Of a DNA stretch of 64,000 nucleotides, positions 1-9,659 are shown in pieces (the first letter of the stretch is position 1; every line of letters starts with the position of its first letter). Position numbers and translations under genes: made by a program. The notes beneath the pieces are model-generated. The model worked only from the letters and a program-made list of their open reading frames with translations. It ran no database searches and had not been told where the DNA came from. The stretch spans positions 186,001 through 250,000 of the forward strand of contig URVM01000002.1 of NCBI GenBank assembly GCA_900551325.1, read 5' to 3'. The stretch is from an uncultured Eubacteriales bacterium (GTDB lineage Bacteria; Bacillota; Clostridia; Lachnospirales; Cellulosilyticaceae).

Positions 1-1561
1 TTTCTTCACTTCTAAGTCCTACTACGTCCATAAGACCATGAGGCCAACCACCTAAATGGCATAAGTCTGTTTCATTTACAATACCTGACCAATAAGTAGT
101 TACAAAGATACCACCAGCCTCTACAAAGTCCTTTATTTTACCTTCTATATTATTTTTTGTCATATACATCATAGGTGCAATAAATACTTTGTACTGTGAA
201 AGGTCACAACTCATATCTACAAAATCTACTGGAATACCCATTTGCCAAAAGGCTTTATAATGCTCTTGTACTGTTTCTTTGTAGTACATGCCTATATTTC
301 TTGGGCCTTGTGAATCTGTAACTGCCCACATGTTCTCCCAGTCAAATAAGATAGCTACTTCAGGCTTTACTGTACTTCCTAATACTTCTTTTATATCTTG
401 TAGACTTTTTCCAAGTTCACTTACTTCTTTAAAAACTCTTGTATCTGCTTCTCCATAATGATCTACTACAGCACCGTGTAATTTCTCAGAAGCACCTCTA
501 CTTTTACGCCACTGAAAATATTGTACTGAATTTGAACCATGAGCAATAGCTTGTATAGAAGAAAGCTTATGCATCTGTGGTTTTTTAAGCTTACTTACAT
601 TTTGCCAATTTGTCATACTTGGTGTGCTTTCCATCAGTAAGAAAGGCTGATTTTTAATAGAACGCATTAAATCATGCATCATAGCTGTATCTACTGCTAT
701 GTCACTATCTTCTTGATTAAACTTATGCCATACAGGATATGAATCCCAAGATACAATATCTATTAAATCACTACAGTTAAAGTAGTTAATTCCTTCATAG
801 TAGTACATCATATTAATGGTTACTGGTAAATGTGGCTCATAGGTATGCACACTTTGTTTTTCGTGCATTATAAAATCCAGTGTTTGATGACTTACAAACC
901 TTTTCCAATCTAAGTTCAAACCGTGTAAAAAGGTTTCTCCATGTGGTGCAGGGCTTTCGATCTCATCAAAACTTGTATAACGATGACTCCAAAAAGTAGT
1001 CCACCATACTTTATTAAGAGTCTCTATATCTTTATACTTTTCTTTTAACCATTCTCTAAAAGCTTCCTGACAAAGCTCACAATGACATTCTCCACCATAT
1101 TCATTAGATAAATGCCATAAGATTACTCCTGGATGCCCCGCAAATTCCTTTGCCAGTCTACTATTGATTGCATAGACCTTTTGCCTATAAATTGGTGAAG
1201 TATAACAATGGTTGTGTCTAAATCCAAATAAGTTTCTTACACGATTTGGACCTACACGTAGTACTTCTTCATACTTTTTAGCTAACCAGTTAGGTCTTGC
1301 TCCGCTTGGTGTAGATAAAATAGTATAAATACCATTTTCATAAAGTTTATCTATAACATTTTTTAACCATTCAAATTCATAATGTCCTTCACTTGGTTCT
1401 AGCATAGCCCAAGAAAACATACCTACACTTACTACATTACAGTTTGCCTGTTTCATAAGTTCTATATCTTTAGCTAAAATATCTGGTCTATCTAGCCACT
1501 GCTCTGGATTATAGTCTGCTCCATGTAATAATGTGTTTATCCCTAGAATATTTTTAGTCAT
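1..1561 (-). CDS. GH42 beta-galactosidase (3' end outside window)
   Basis: I translated this from the reverse strand; 520 codons are visible and the C-terminus lies beyond base 1 (family members are usually about 650-690 residues). The TIM barrel of family GH42 is clear. The acid/base Glu is E154 in LSNEYGG, followed by the zinc-type cysteine cluster GECHCELC, and the nucleophile is E311 in FLLMESTPS. No signal peptide is seen, so it should act in the cytoplasm on galactosides brought in by the importer just upstream. The start ATG at 1561 has a GGAGG site a few bases upstream and lies 16 bases after the permease stop, so it is the last visible gene of that operon. Exact substrate (lactose, galacto- or arabinogalacto-oligosaccharide) cannot be read from the sequence. 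Confidence 0.92.
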   Translation of the reverse strand, partial: MTKNILGINTLLHGADYNPEQWLDRPDILAKDIELMKQANCNVVSVGMFSWAMLEPSEGHYEFEWLKNVIDKLYENGIYTILSTPSGARPNWLAKKYEEVLRVGPNRVRNLFGFRHNHCYTSPIYRQKVYAINSRLAKEFAGHPGVILWHLSNEYGGECHCELCQEAFREWLKEKYKDIETLNKVWWTTFWSHRYTSFDEIESPAPHGETFLHGLNLDWKRFVSHQTLDFIMHEKQSVHTYEPHLPVTINMMYYYEGINYFNCSDLIDIVSWDSYPVWHKFNQEDSDIAVDTAMMHDLMRSIKNQPFLLMESTPSMTNWQNVSKLKKPQMHKLSSIQAIAHGSNSVQYFQWRKSRGASEKLHGAVVDHYGEADTRVFKEVSELGKSLQDIKEVLGSTVKPEVAILFDWENMWAVTDSQGPRNIGMYYKETVQEHYKAFWQMGIPVDFVDMSCDLSQYKVFIAPMMYMTKNNIEGKIKDFVEAGGIFVTTYWSGIVNETDLCHLGGWPHGLMDVVGLRSEE

Positions 1562-1577
1562 TGTATACCTCCTCCTA

Positions 1578-2384
1578 TTATTTAACTGATCCTACCATAC
1601 CTTCTACAAAATGCTTTTGCATTAAGAAGAAAAGAAGAGCAGTTGGAATAGTTGTAATAACAATAGCTACCATAATAATGCCATAGTTAGGATTATATGC
1701 TGATGCAAGGGAAGAAATAATAAGTGGCATAGTCTTCTTGTCTTGTGACTGAAGAACAAGTAGTGGCCATAAAAAGTTATTCCAATACCCCATAAAAACA
1801 ATAATAGCTGCTGCTGCATAAGTTGATTTCATAGTTGGCATATACATATAAAAGAAAGCTTGTGCTTCTGTTAATCCATCCACACGTGCTGCTTGTAATA
1901 TTTCTTTTGGGAAACTCTTTGTATTTTGTAAGAAGAAGAAAATGATAAAGGCTGTAGCTAAAGATGGTAATATAACCGCTGTAGAAGTATTAAGTAAATT
2001 AGCTTTACCAAACATTTTAAATAATGGAATCATGACAGCTGCAAAAGGCATCATCATAGATAGCATTAAGGCACTCATAATACGGTCTTTAGCCTTTGTC
2101 TTATAAATCTCAAAAGCATATCCTGCCATAGAACAAAGAAGTAAAGTTACTACAGTTCCTATAATAGCTATTTTAGCTGACATCCATAAAACACTTCCTA
2201 AGTCTACTGTTTTTACTAATTCTTGAATATTACTAAAAAGAGCATTTCCAAAAGTCATCTTTCCCTTTGTAATATCTGAAGAAGTATTCGTCATTCCTAT
2301 AATCATCCATACGAAAGGGAAAATAGATAAGAAGGAAGCGATTCCTAAAAATAAATGGGTTCCTATAGTTTTTAATTTAGTCAT
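1578..2384 (-). CDS. Carbohydrate ABC transporter permease, MalG type
   Basis: Inner-membrane permease of a CUT1 sugar importer, about 268 residues. Six hydrophobic segments are visible, beginning with an N-terminal helix near residues 8-30. The cytoplasmic EAA loop that contacts the ATPase reads QAARVDGLTEAQAFF followed by a YMPTMK turn. A GTG three codons upstream (2393) is possible, but the ATG at 2384 has a better-spaced AGGTG site. It overlaps the end of the partner permease gene by 8 bases, indicating translational coupling. No ATPase gene lies in this operon. CUT1 systems in Firmicutes commonly share an unlinked MsmK/UgpC-like ATPase, which is the likely arrangement here. Confidence 0.9.
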   Translation of the reverse strand: MTKLKTIGTHLFLGIASFLSIFPFVWMIIGMTNTSSDITKGKMTFGNALFSNIQELVKTVDLGSVLWMSAKIAIIGTVVTLLLCSMAGYAFEIYKTKAKDRIMSALMLSMMMPFAAVMIPLFKMFGKANLLNTSTAVILPSLATAFIIFFFLQNTKSFPKEILQAARVDGLTEAQAFFYMYMPTMKSTYAAAAIIVFMGYWNNFLWPLLVLQSQDKKTMPLIISSLASAYNPNYGIIMVAIVITTIPTALLFFLMQKHFVEGMVGSVK

Positions 2385-3270
2385 TTTTATCACCTACTAC
2401 CTTATATTGAATAATTGCAAGTACTGCTACCATAAATACGATGGCATATGATACTGTAGCTGCATAACCAAAGTTTGGTGTGTACACAAAAGATAAATTA
2501 TAAATATACTGGGAAATAGTCATTGTTGAATTTCCTGGTCCACCAGATGTAATATTCATAACTTCATCAAATAATTGAAGTGTTCCGTTGGTTGACATGA
2601 TTGTAGTTAATAAAATAATAGGTTTAAGAAGTGGTACTGTAATCTGGAAGAACTGCTGAGTTTTGGTCGCTCCATCTATTTCTGCTGCTTCATAAACACT
2701 TGAATCAATGTTTTGCATACCTGCCAAGTAGAAAATCATATTATAACCAGTCCATCTCCATGTAATGGCCAATATAATAACAACTCTTGCCCAAAATGGT
2801 TCAAGTAACCAAGCGATTGGCTGGTCAATAATATGTATTGCCATAAGCACATTATTTACTACACCATCAAGTGCAAATAAGCTTTTAAATAATATAGAAT
2901 AAGCTACTAGTGACGTAACACATGGTAAGAAAATAGCTGTACGATAAAATCCTTTTCCTTTTAACTTAGGTGAGTTTAGTAAGTTAGCTATAAATATACC
3001 TAATATAAGCATAATCGGTACTTGGATTACTAAGTATAAAACAGTATTACCTACTGCTTGCTTAAACATAGGATCTGTAAAAAGTCGCTTATAATTTTGA
3101 ATACCTACAAATTGTGTCACAACACCTTTTCCAGATTGAAAAGATAAAAAGAAAGATTGGATCATAGGGTAAAATGCAAAGATGAAAATTAGAAGACAAG
3201 GCACAGCTATAAATACCCAACCCCATATACTGTTTCTACTTTCAAGTGTTTTTTTTCTGTTTTTATTCAT
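2377..3270 (-). CDS. Carbohydrate ABC transporter permease, MalF type
   Basis: First permease of the GH42-linked importer, about 297 residues, with an N-terminal basic stretch (NKNRKKTLES), a first helix near residues 17-40 and an EAA loop AAEIDGATKTQQFFQ. Three in-frame starts lie close together (GTG 3279, ATG 3276, ATG 3270). ATG 3270 gives a six-base spacing from the AAGGTG site and is preferred. It lies downstream of the binding-protein gene, separated by an intercistronic hairpin. With the MalG-type partner it forms the transmembrane channel. Cargo is inferred only from the linked GH42 enzyme. Confidence 0.9.
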   Translation of the reverse strand: MNKNRKKTLESRNSIWGWVFIAVPCLLIFIFAFYPMIQSFFLSFQSGKGVVTQFVGIQNYKRLFTDPMFKQAVGNTVLYLVIQVPIMLILGIFIANLLNSPKLKGKGFYRTAIFLPCVTSLVAYSILFKSLFALDGVVNNVLMAIHIIDQPIAWLLEPFWARVVIILAITWRWTGYNMIFYLAGMQNIDSSVYEAAEIDGATKTQQFFQITVPLLKPIILLTTIMSTNGTLQLFDEVMNITSGGPGNSTMTISQYIYNLSFVYTPNFGYAATVSYAIVFMVAVLAIIQYKVVGDKND

Positions 3271-3304
3271 ATTCATCACCTTGTTCTCGTTTATTTCTTA
3301 AAAC

Positions 3305-3337
3305 AATAGACGGTTAATCATTTTTTAACCGTCTATT
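3305..3337 (-). promoter_or_regulatory. Intercistronic hairpin after binding-protein gene
   Basis: A perfect 13-bp inverted repeat (AATAGACGGTTAA and its complement) with a 7-base loop lies between the solute-binding-protein stop and the permease start. No long T-run follows on the minus strand, so it is more likely an RNA-stabilising or partial-termination element than a full terminator. Such an element would keep binding-protein mRNA more abundant than permease mRNA. Confidence 0.7.
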
Positions 3338-3353
3338 ACCTAGGCATTCCTAA

Positions 3354-4685
3354 TTATTGGATTTGTTGTTCAAAAAGAGTTTGTGCACGCTCAAGTGTTC
3401 CGCTAATATCACCTGTTTGAAGTAGATTAGGTAATTCATTTTTAAGCGCATCTTTTGCTTCTTGTGTGTACATACCTAAAGAAATTCCTGGTATTTGTGT
3501 TGACCAATTTGTAAAGTCAGTATAAATTGCTTGATTTCCAAAGAACTCAGATGTTTGTGCATAAGTTTCACTTGAGAATGCTGGAATATAAGAACCTACA
3601 CCACCACATTCGTTTAAGAATCTTTCATAAAATTCTGTGCTAGCACCAAAAGTAGATGTAAGGAAGTCTATAGCTAAATCTTTATTCTTACTTTTTTCTA
3701 GAACACTCCAGCTTGAACCACCTTCATTTGAAGCATTTGTTGCACCTTCAACATTAAGTCTTGGAATAGGAGCTACACCCCATTTACCACTTTGACTTTC
3801 TTCTTCCATAATAGATGCAATTTGCCATACACCTGAAACAACTGTAGCTACTTCACCAGCATTAAAGCTTCCTACAAACTCACTCCATCCTGTAACAGGT
3901 TTTGCCATACCTGAGTCTGCTATAGCTTTATAAACACGCATTGTTTCTTCCATTACTGGATTGTTTGTAAAGTTGCCTTTATTATCTTCTGTAATATACC
4001 AAGATCCTGCTGATTGAAGCATGATTGATAGAAGTGCTTCTTCATTTGGATTGATTGTACTCATGTATTTACCAGTTTTTGCTTGTACTTCTTTTCCAAT
4101 TTCAATATATCTATCCCATGTAATGTTTTGAAGATCTGCATCTGTAAAACCTGCTTGTTCTAAGTAATCTCTTCTATAAAACATACCTGTAACACCAATA
4201 TCAAATGGTACACCATAAACTTTATCATCAATAGTTAATACATCTACTTTAAAAGGTGAGAACTGACTAAAATCCATTGTTCCATCAAAACTTGCAAAAG
4301 TATCTGGATAAGATGTTATGTACTTTTGAATATTAGGATCATTTACAAGAATAATATCTGGTAAAGAATCTGTTACACCTGATACTAAATTAGTTGTAAG
4401 TTTTTGCTCTAAGTCTACTTTGGCCATATCTACTATCTCTAGGTCAAAATTAGGATGCTCTTTTGCATAAATCTCTTCTGCAATCTCAAGTGCACGTCCA
4501 TTAAAAGCTGGATCCCAACACCATGCAACAACTTTTTCTTTTCCACCCTCAGTTTGTGCAGCTGGCTCTTCTGTTTTAGATGTCTCTCCTTGTTTAGGTG
4601 CTTCTCCACCTGTACTACAACCTGTTAAACCTGCCATCATAGTGCCTGCTAATAGTGTAGCAAGCATTTTTTTACCTTTAATCAT
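3354..4685 (-). CDS. Extracellular sugar-binding lipoprotein (CUT1)
   Basis: Family 1 solute-binding protein of 443 residues, the substrate-capturing part of the importer on the outer face of the membrane. The lipobox LTGC places the lipidated cysteine at residue 23, followed by a Thr/Glu-rich linker (residues 25-50). The body shows typical SBP features: a DIILVNDP-type segment, GVPFDIGVTGMFYRRDYL, and a C-terminal FEQQIQ helix. A GGAGGAG-like site precedes the ATG. It is the first gene of the operon, transcribed divergently from a YesN/YesM two-component pair, which is the usual regulatory pairing for such importers. Confidence 0.92.
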   Translation of the reverse strand: MIKGKKMLATLLAGTMMAGLTGCSTGGEAPKQGETSKTEEPAAQTEGGKEKVVAWCWDPAFNGRALEIAEEIYAKEHPNFDLEIVDMAKVDLEQKLTTNLVSGVTDSLPDIILVNDPNIQKYITSYPDTFASFDGTMDFSQFSPFKVDVLTIDDKVYGVPFDIGVTGMFYRRDYLEQAGFTDADLQNITWDRYIEIGKEVQAKTGKYMSTINPNEEALLSIMLQSAGSWYITEDNKGNFTNNPVMEETMRVYKAIADSGMAKPVTGWSEFVGSFNAGEVATVVSGVWQIASIMEEESQSGKWGVAPIPRLNVEGATNASNEGGSSWSVLEKSKNKDLAIDFLTSTFGASTEFYERFLNECGGVGSYIPAFSSETYAQTSEFFGNQAIYTDFTNWSTQIPGISLGMYTQEAKDALKNELPNLLQTGDISGTLERAQTLFEQQIQ

Positions 4686-4972
4686 ATTTATCTCCTCCTT
4701 ATGTTTTATAACGTTCTTGTTTGATAGCCTTATCTTATCAAAGCTTTTAGTGATTTTATAGTAAATAATTATTGTTTTTTAGCACATATTAGTTAAATTA
4801 TCTAATCTTATAAATTCAATTAGTAATTATTTTAGATTCTTGAAATTATTTGAGGTGTTTTCACAATAACACCTCAAATAATTGCTAATATTTTGTGTAT
4901 ATGTTACCATATTAACATCAGTTTATATTCAAAACTATATATTTTTTACAAGAACTATAAAGGAGTGTGTTT
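4686..4972. promoter_or_regulatory. Divergent promoter region with 16-bp inverted repeat
   Basis: This 287-base AT-rich region separates the binding-protein gene (minus) from the response-regulator gene (plus). Its most conspicuous feature is a perfect 16-bp inverted repeat at 4844-4859 and 4868-4883 (AATTATTTGAGGTGTT and complement) with an 8-base spacer. It could be an RNA hairpin or a DNA site for the neighbouring response regulator. No T-run follows it on either strand. I do not see an unambiguous promoter pair. Confidence 0.5.
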
Positions 4973-6523
4973 ATGAAAGAAATGTATAAGGTTCTTATCG
5001 TAGATGATGAAGGCATTTTACGTAACGGACTCAAGCACCTTTTTTCTTGGGAAGATCACGGCTTTACAATAGTAGGTGAAGCTTCTAACGGGGAAGAAGC
5101 TTTAGAAATGATAGAAAAACAACAACCTCATATAGTTATTACAGATATTGTTATGCCTATTATGGATGGTGTAGAGTTAGTAAGAGAACTCCATCAGCAT
5201 TATCCTCATATTAAAACTATCGTCTTAAGTAGCTTTAGTGAATTTAAATATGTACGAGAGGCCTTTAAATATGGTGCATCAGATTATTTACTAAAACCTA
5301 CTCTTAAGGTACCTGAGCTACTAGTACTTTTAGAAAAATTATGTAAAGATATAACAACTAGCCAAGTAAGTGAGACGACTCAAATATCTAGTAAAGCTTT
5401 ACTCTCACATTTACTTAGTAGCTCCCAGGAAAATAAAACCTCTTACTACGAGGAACTTTCAAGTATTTGCCCATCAAGTGGTTTCTTACTTTTAAAGGCT
5501 TCCCTTTCAAAGGTTTTAGAAACTACTAATAAAAATGAATTAGAAAACCTCTTACATAAGCTTTTAAAAGAAAATTTAAGTCCCTTTACAGTTTTAGACA
5601 CCCTACTCCCCAATGAGTACATTGTTCTTATTAATTTAAATGCTCATGAAGAAACCCTCATTAGGAATAAACTAAAACACTTACTAGCTACAAATGCAGA
5701 ACACTTAGAAGGGTTAATTTTTGTTAGTACACATTTCTTTACTGATAAAGAACAAATAAGACATATGAGTATTCAGCTTGATGAAGCACTTGGTAAAACC
5801 TTTTATTTTAATAATCAAAAGCTTATATTTGAATCAGAAGTTATTTGTAATACTTATAAAAAGGAATTTGATTTAAACCTTTTTATTTCAAAGATTAAGG
5901 CTCTTAATATAGAAGAATCTAAGCATTTTCTTCTAGAATATTGTAAAGAGATTATGCTTAATAGAAACTTAGATGAATATAGCTTTAAACGTTTTTGTCA
6001 AAATGCTATTTATAATCTTATTAATACAATTAGCCATCTAGGGTTTGATGTATCTTCTCTTAATCAAAATAAAATACGTCTTTTTAAATCTATTGATATG
6101 GCACTTTATATGGATGATGTACTAGACATATTAGAAAATGTTTTTAACACAGCCTCACATATTATGAGTACTCAACTGGATAAGAGAAACACCATTATTC
6201 TAAATAAGGTATTTGAATACGTTAATCAACATTTTAATGAGGAGATTACTTTATCAGATATCTCTACCAATCTACATATTAATTATTATTACTTATCTTC
6301 TTACTTTAAAAATCATACAAATGAAAATTTGACAGCTTATATCAATAAAGTACGGGTGGAAAAGGCAAAAGAACTTCTATGTAATTTAGAACTTCCTATT
6401 TCTGAAGTTAGCTCACAAGTAGGCTTTTCAGAGCATAATTACTTTTGTAAAGTATTTAAAAAATATACATCCCATACCCCCTCTACTTATAGGCGCAAAT
6501 GTTTAGGAGGACATCATGCATAG
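4973..6523 (+). CDS. AraC-type response regulator, YesN-like
   Basis: Two-component response regulator of about 516 residues. Residues 1-120 are a receiver domain with the acidic pair in VDDEG, the phospho-acceptor D58 in ITDIVMP and the conserved Lys in LLKPT. A poorly conserved middle region (about 130-400) follows. The C-terminal 100 residues are an AraC/XylS double helix-turn-helix, ending in VGFSEHNYFCKVFKKYTSHTPSTYRR. It should bind DNA and activate the divergent sugar-uptake operon when phosphorylated. The ATG at 4973 has AGGAG seven bases upstream and is preferred over the in-frame GTG at 4967. The stop overlaps the kinase gene by 8 bases. Confidence 0.92.
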   Translation: MKEMYKVLIVDDEGILRNGLKHLFSWEDHGFTIVGEASNGEEALEMIEKQQPHIVITDIVMPIMDGVELVRELHQHYPHIKTIVLSSFSEFKYVREAFKYGASDYLLKPTLKVPELLVLLEKLCKDITTSQVSETTQISSKALLSHLLSSSQENKTSYYEELSSICPSSGFLLLKASLSKVLETTNKNELENLLHKLLKENLSPFTVLDTLLPNEYIVLINLNAHEETLIRNKLKHLLATNAEHLEGLIFVSTHFFTDKEQIRHMSIQLDEALGKTFYFNNQKLIFESEVICNTYKKEFDLNLFISKIKALNIEESKHFLLEYCKEIMLNRNLDEYSFKRFCQNAIYNLINTISHLGFDVSSLNQNKIRLFKSIDMALYMDDVLDILENVFNTASHIMSTQLDKRNTIILNKVFEYVNQHFNEEITLSDISTNLHINYYYLSSYFKNHTNENLTAYINKVRVEKAKELLCNLELPISEVSSQVGFSEHNYFCKVFKKYTSHTPSTYRRKCLGGHHA

Positions 6524-8255
6524 ACTCAATACTATATTTTCTAAAGTTATGCTGCTTACTATTGTTAGTATTTTGTCTGTTTCTCTTATTCTTGTATCTG
6601 CTTCATTGCTTATTTCCGAAAGGATATTGCTTAACCAAGTTGTTAATAATTCATATACCAACTTAACTTATGCTAGTACTGGTCTTTTAGATTATAACAA
6701 TGATGTACTTCTAGCTATAAGTAAAATTCAAGATAGTGCTGCCTTTAAAAATTATATTACAACGCCCAATCCTACAAATAAAGAGCAGTTAAATTTGGTC
6801 CTTCAACTGGGCCAATTTATAACTGCTCATATAGAACCTCTTCATCAACCCTACTCCCACCTTATTGTCTCTGGGATTGATGAATGTTCTAACCGATACT
6901 ATACAACTAATGGTCTAAAATGGGATTTATCTACACCTGAAATTATAAAAAAATATATGACTGTAGATGGTGAAATACCTAATAAAATTCTTTATCATGG
7001 TTATCAAGAAGGTGTAAAAAGTATACTTCCTTCTCAAAATTATATTTTTGCTACAAAACCTCTTGTTAATCCTTTTAGCGGTAATATGTATGGGTATATC
7101 GCTGTTATTATAGATGAACTTAATCTTTTTTCTAAATACAGCGCTTATGTAACAGAAGGAACTTCTATTTCCGTTATTGCAAGCGATGGTTTAATTTTAT
7201 CGAGTAGCACTAAATCTTCTATTTCAACTTATAATAAAGAACTTCTTTCATTGGCTAAAGAAGTAGCTACTAATTCTTCTTCCGTCTATAAAGATGCTAA
7301 AAATAAAATAACGACTATTTCTATATATTTACCTTTTTATGATGCTTATATTGTAGAGACAATCGATCAAAAGGTAGCTTTTTCTAAGCTTTATAATTTA
7401 GATTATTATATGATATTTATCTTAGGTGTAGTTTTATTTTGTGCTTATATAATTATTCGTAAAGTATGCCAGCGAATTACTAATCCTTTAACCCAACTGA
7501 TTGATACCATGTACTCTGCTTCTGGCCAAGACCTTCAGACTCAAACCATTGACCACAAAGGTACTCGTGAAACAACTTTATTGACTAAAGCTTATAACAG
7601 TATGGTAAATGAAATAAATACTCATGTTACAGAGCTTGTTTGTGAGCAAGAAGAACGTAGAAAAGCAGAACTAAGTGCATTACAAATGCAAATTAACCCA
7701 CATTTCCTCTATAATACTTTAAGTTCTATTAAATATTTGGCCAAAAGTGGCAATACTGCTGAAGTAGATCAAACCATTGATTGCCTTATTGCTATGCTTC
7801 AAAATACTATTGGTACCACTTCTGAGCTTGTCACACTTAAAGAGGAGTTTGAGAACCTGGAGTTTTATATTTACATTAATCAAATGCGTTATGGCAATCA
7901 TATAAAAGTAGATTATACTATTCCAAAAGAATGTTTATCTTTAAAAATTCCTAAGCTACTTATACAGCCTTTCATTGAAAATGCTTTTTTCCATGCTTTT
8001 GTTGGAAGAGATTCTGGAAATATTAACTTATTTATTACACAACTAAATGATACCCTTACTATAGAAATCATGGATAATGGTGTAGGCATGGATTTAAACA
8101 AGCCTCCATCTGCACCTAAATCCCATTCCGGTATTGGCATAAAAAATGTAGATGAACGCATTAAACTTCTGTATGGCCCTCATTACGGCGTAACTATTCA
8201 AAGTGATTTAGGTTATGGTACAAGTATTTTAATTACATTACCTTGTATTTCCTAA
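6516..8255 (+). CDS. Sensor histidine kinase, YesM-like
   Basis: Membrane sensor kinase of 579 residues, partner of the upstream regulator. A first membrane helix (about 10-35), an extracytoplasmic sensing region (about 36-290) and a second helix (about 297-315) are followed by a HAMP-like segment. The His_kinase domain QINPHFLYNTL has the phospho-acceptor H396. A C-terminal ATPase domain carries the N-box near IQPFIENAF and DNGVGM plus SGIGIKNVDERI. It probably senses sugars or the liganded binding protein and phosphorylates the AraC-type regulator. The AGGAGG site lies inside the regulator gene, so the two are coupled. Confidence 0.92.
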   Translation: MHRLNTIFSKVMLLTIVSILSVSLILVSASLLISERILLNQVVNNSYTNLTYASTGLLDYNNDVLLAISKIQDSAAFKNYITTPNPTNKEQLNLVLQLGQFITAHIEPLHQPYSHLIVSGIDECSNRYYTTNGLKWDLSTPEIIKKYMTVDGEIPNKILYHGYQEGVKSILPSQNYIFATKPLVNPFSGNMYGYIAVIIDELNLFSKYSAYVTEGTSISVIASDGLILSSSTKSSISTYNKELLSLAKEVATNSSSVYKDAKNKITTISIYLPFYDAYIVETIDQKVAFSKLYNLDYYMIFILGVVLFCAYIIIRKVCQRITNPLTQLIDTMYSASGQDLQTQTIDHKGTRETTLLTKAYNSMVNEINTHVTELVCEQEERRKAELSALQMQINPHFLYNTLSSIKYLAKSGNTAEVDQTIDCLIAMLQNTIGTTSELVTLKEEFENLEFYIYINQMRYGNHIKVDYTIPKECLSLKIPKLLIQPFIENAFFHAFVGRDSGNINLFITQLNDTLTIEIMDNGVGMDLNKPPSAPKSHSGIGIKNVDERIKLLYGPHYGVTIQSDLGYGTSILITLPCIS

Positions 8256-8276
8256 TCTCTTCATTACTCAATTACT

Positions 8277-8340
8277 AAAAATAATAGAGAGTATGTAAAA
8301 CTTCATTAGTGTAAGTTTTACATACTCCCTATTATTTTTA
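8277..8340. terminator. Bidirectional terminator between kinase and rsmH
   Basis: Long hairpin AAAAATAATAG..AGTATGTAAAACTT paired with its complement across a 9-base loop, flanked by A-runs and T-runs. It lies between two convergent genes and can end transcription from both sides. Confidence 0.85.
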
Positions 8341-8467
8341 CCCTTTTAAACCTAATAGTCTATCTTCTTAATATCTTAGTTAAAATAATGAATATACTCA
8401 TCTACCCTTTTCTTATTTAATCATAAAATAAGCGCTTTAACTGTCCCTCTTAAAAGCTATATTCATA

Positions 8468-9517
8468 TTAAGCTCGTATAGCCCATCTCATCTTAGTACA
8501 ACGTGCACGTCCATTTCTATTACATTCTTCTGTAGATGGTCTAATGACTTCTTTTGAAATGTCACTATAAATGCCTTCCTTTAAAAATCTTTTAAAAGAT
8601 TGCTTTACTAGTCTATCCTCTCCTGAATGGAAGGTTAAAATGGCTACACGTCCACCTGGTGCTAACACTTCAGGTAATTTTTCTAAAAAGGCTTCTAATA
8701 CTTCAAATTCACTATTTACATCTATTCTTAAAGCTTGGAAAGTTCTTTGGCAAGACTTTTTAATCATTTTTTCCTTATCCTGTTTTGGTAAGAAATCTAA
8801 TGTATTTTCAATAATATTACGTAAGTCCGTTGTAGTTGTTATAGTTTTGCCCTTTCGCATTGTCTCAACTACCGCTTTAGCAATCTCCGCTGCATAAGGT
8901 TCATCTGCATTTTCAATAAGCATACCTTCTAATTCATTTAATGAAATACCTACTAAACGCTCCGCTGCTGAAATACCTTTTTCAGGATTTAATCTTAAAT
9001 CTAATGGTCCATCAAATTTATATGTAAAACCCCTTTCCGGATTATCAATCTGCATAGAAGAAACACCAAGGTCAGCTAGCATAAAATCAAATTTTCCTAC
9101 TTCACTTGCTACTTGGTCAATATTACAGAAGTTTTGCTGAATAATCGTTAATATTTCTGGCCCAAACCCTACCTCTTCTAATCTCTTCTTTGTTTTTACA
9201 ATCTCAATAGGATCTATGTCTAGGGCATAAAGATGACCTTTTGACTCTAAGCACTTAAGCATCTCCTTAGAGTGACCTCCATATCCTAGTGTAGCATCTA
9301 GCCCTACTTGGCCTGGTTGTATGTTTAAGAAATCTAAAATCTCATCTACACAAATAGAAATATGCATACCTGCAGGTGTACTACCTTTTTGCTTTACTTT
9401 TTCAACTGTTTCTCTATATTTTTCTGGATTATGTTCTTTATATTTTTCATTAAACTTTCTTGGATGTGTTCCTTTATATCGTACGCGTCTTTGATGTTGC
9501 TTTTCTTGATTTTCCAT
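8468..9517 (-). CDS. rsmH: 16S rRNA (cytosine-1402 N4)-methyltransferase RsmH, long-N-terminus form
   Basis: SAM-dependent methyltransferase that modifies C1402 of 16S rRNA in the ribosomal decoding centre. The SAM-binding loop is DATLGYGGHS, followed by LADLGVSSMQID and the C-terminal TFHSGEDRLVK and RARCTKMRWA motifs, all typical of RsmH. At 349 residues it is longer than the usual 310 because of a basic, lysine/arginine-rich N-terminal extension of about 50 residues. It stands alone rather than beside mraZ, ftsL and pbp genes, so it may be a second paralogue outside the division cluster. The start has an AAAGGGG site. A hairpin terminator shared with the convergent kinase gene follows. Confidence 0.93.
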   Translation of the reverse strand: MENQEKQHQRRVRYKGTHPRKFNEKYKEHNPEKYRETVEKVKQKGSTPAGMHISICVDEILDFLNIQPGQVGLDATLGYGGHSKEMLKCLESKGHLYALDIDPIEIVKTKKRLEEVGFGPEILTIIQQNFCNIDQVASEVGKFDFMLADLGVSSMQIDNPERGFTYKFDGPLDLRLNPEKGISAAERLVGISLNELEGMLIENADEPYAAEIAKAVVETMRKGKTITTTTDLRNIIENTLDFLPKQDKEKMIKKSCQRTFQALRIDVNSEFEVLEAFLEKLPEVLAPGGRVAILTFHSGEDRLVKQSFKRFLKEGIYSDISKEVIRPSTEECNRNGRARCTKMRWAIRA

Positions 9518-9626
9518 AAACGCCCCTTTCTACTATACAATTAAATTTATTTTTGAAATGCTAAAAATTTAAGACATATTCCTTCAATCTAATCATATGT
9601 AGCTTGGAATGTCAACTCACTTCATT

Positions 9627-9656
9627 AAAAAATGCGCAACAAAGGTTGCGCATTTT
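9627..9656 (-). terminator. Rho-independent terminator of coa operon
   Basis: Perfect 12-bp stem AAAATGCGCAAC and its complement around an AAAG loop, 4 bases after the coaX stop. The stem ends in a T-run on the minus strand. Confidence 0.88.
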
Positions 9657-9659
9657 ACT

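Noticed and set aside
8571..8897. 108-codon plus-strand open frame
   Set aside because: Antisense shadow of rsmH.
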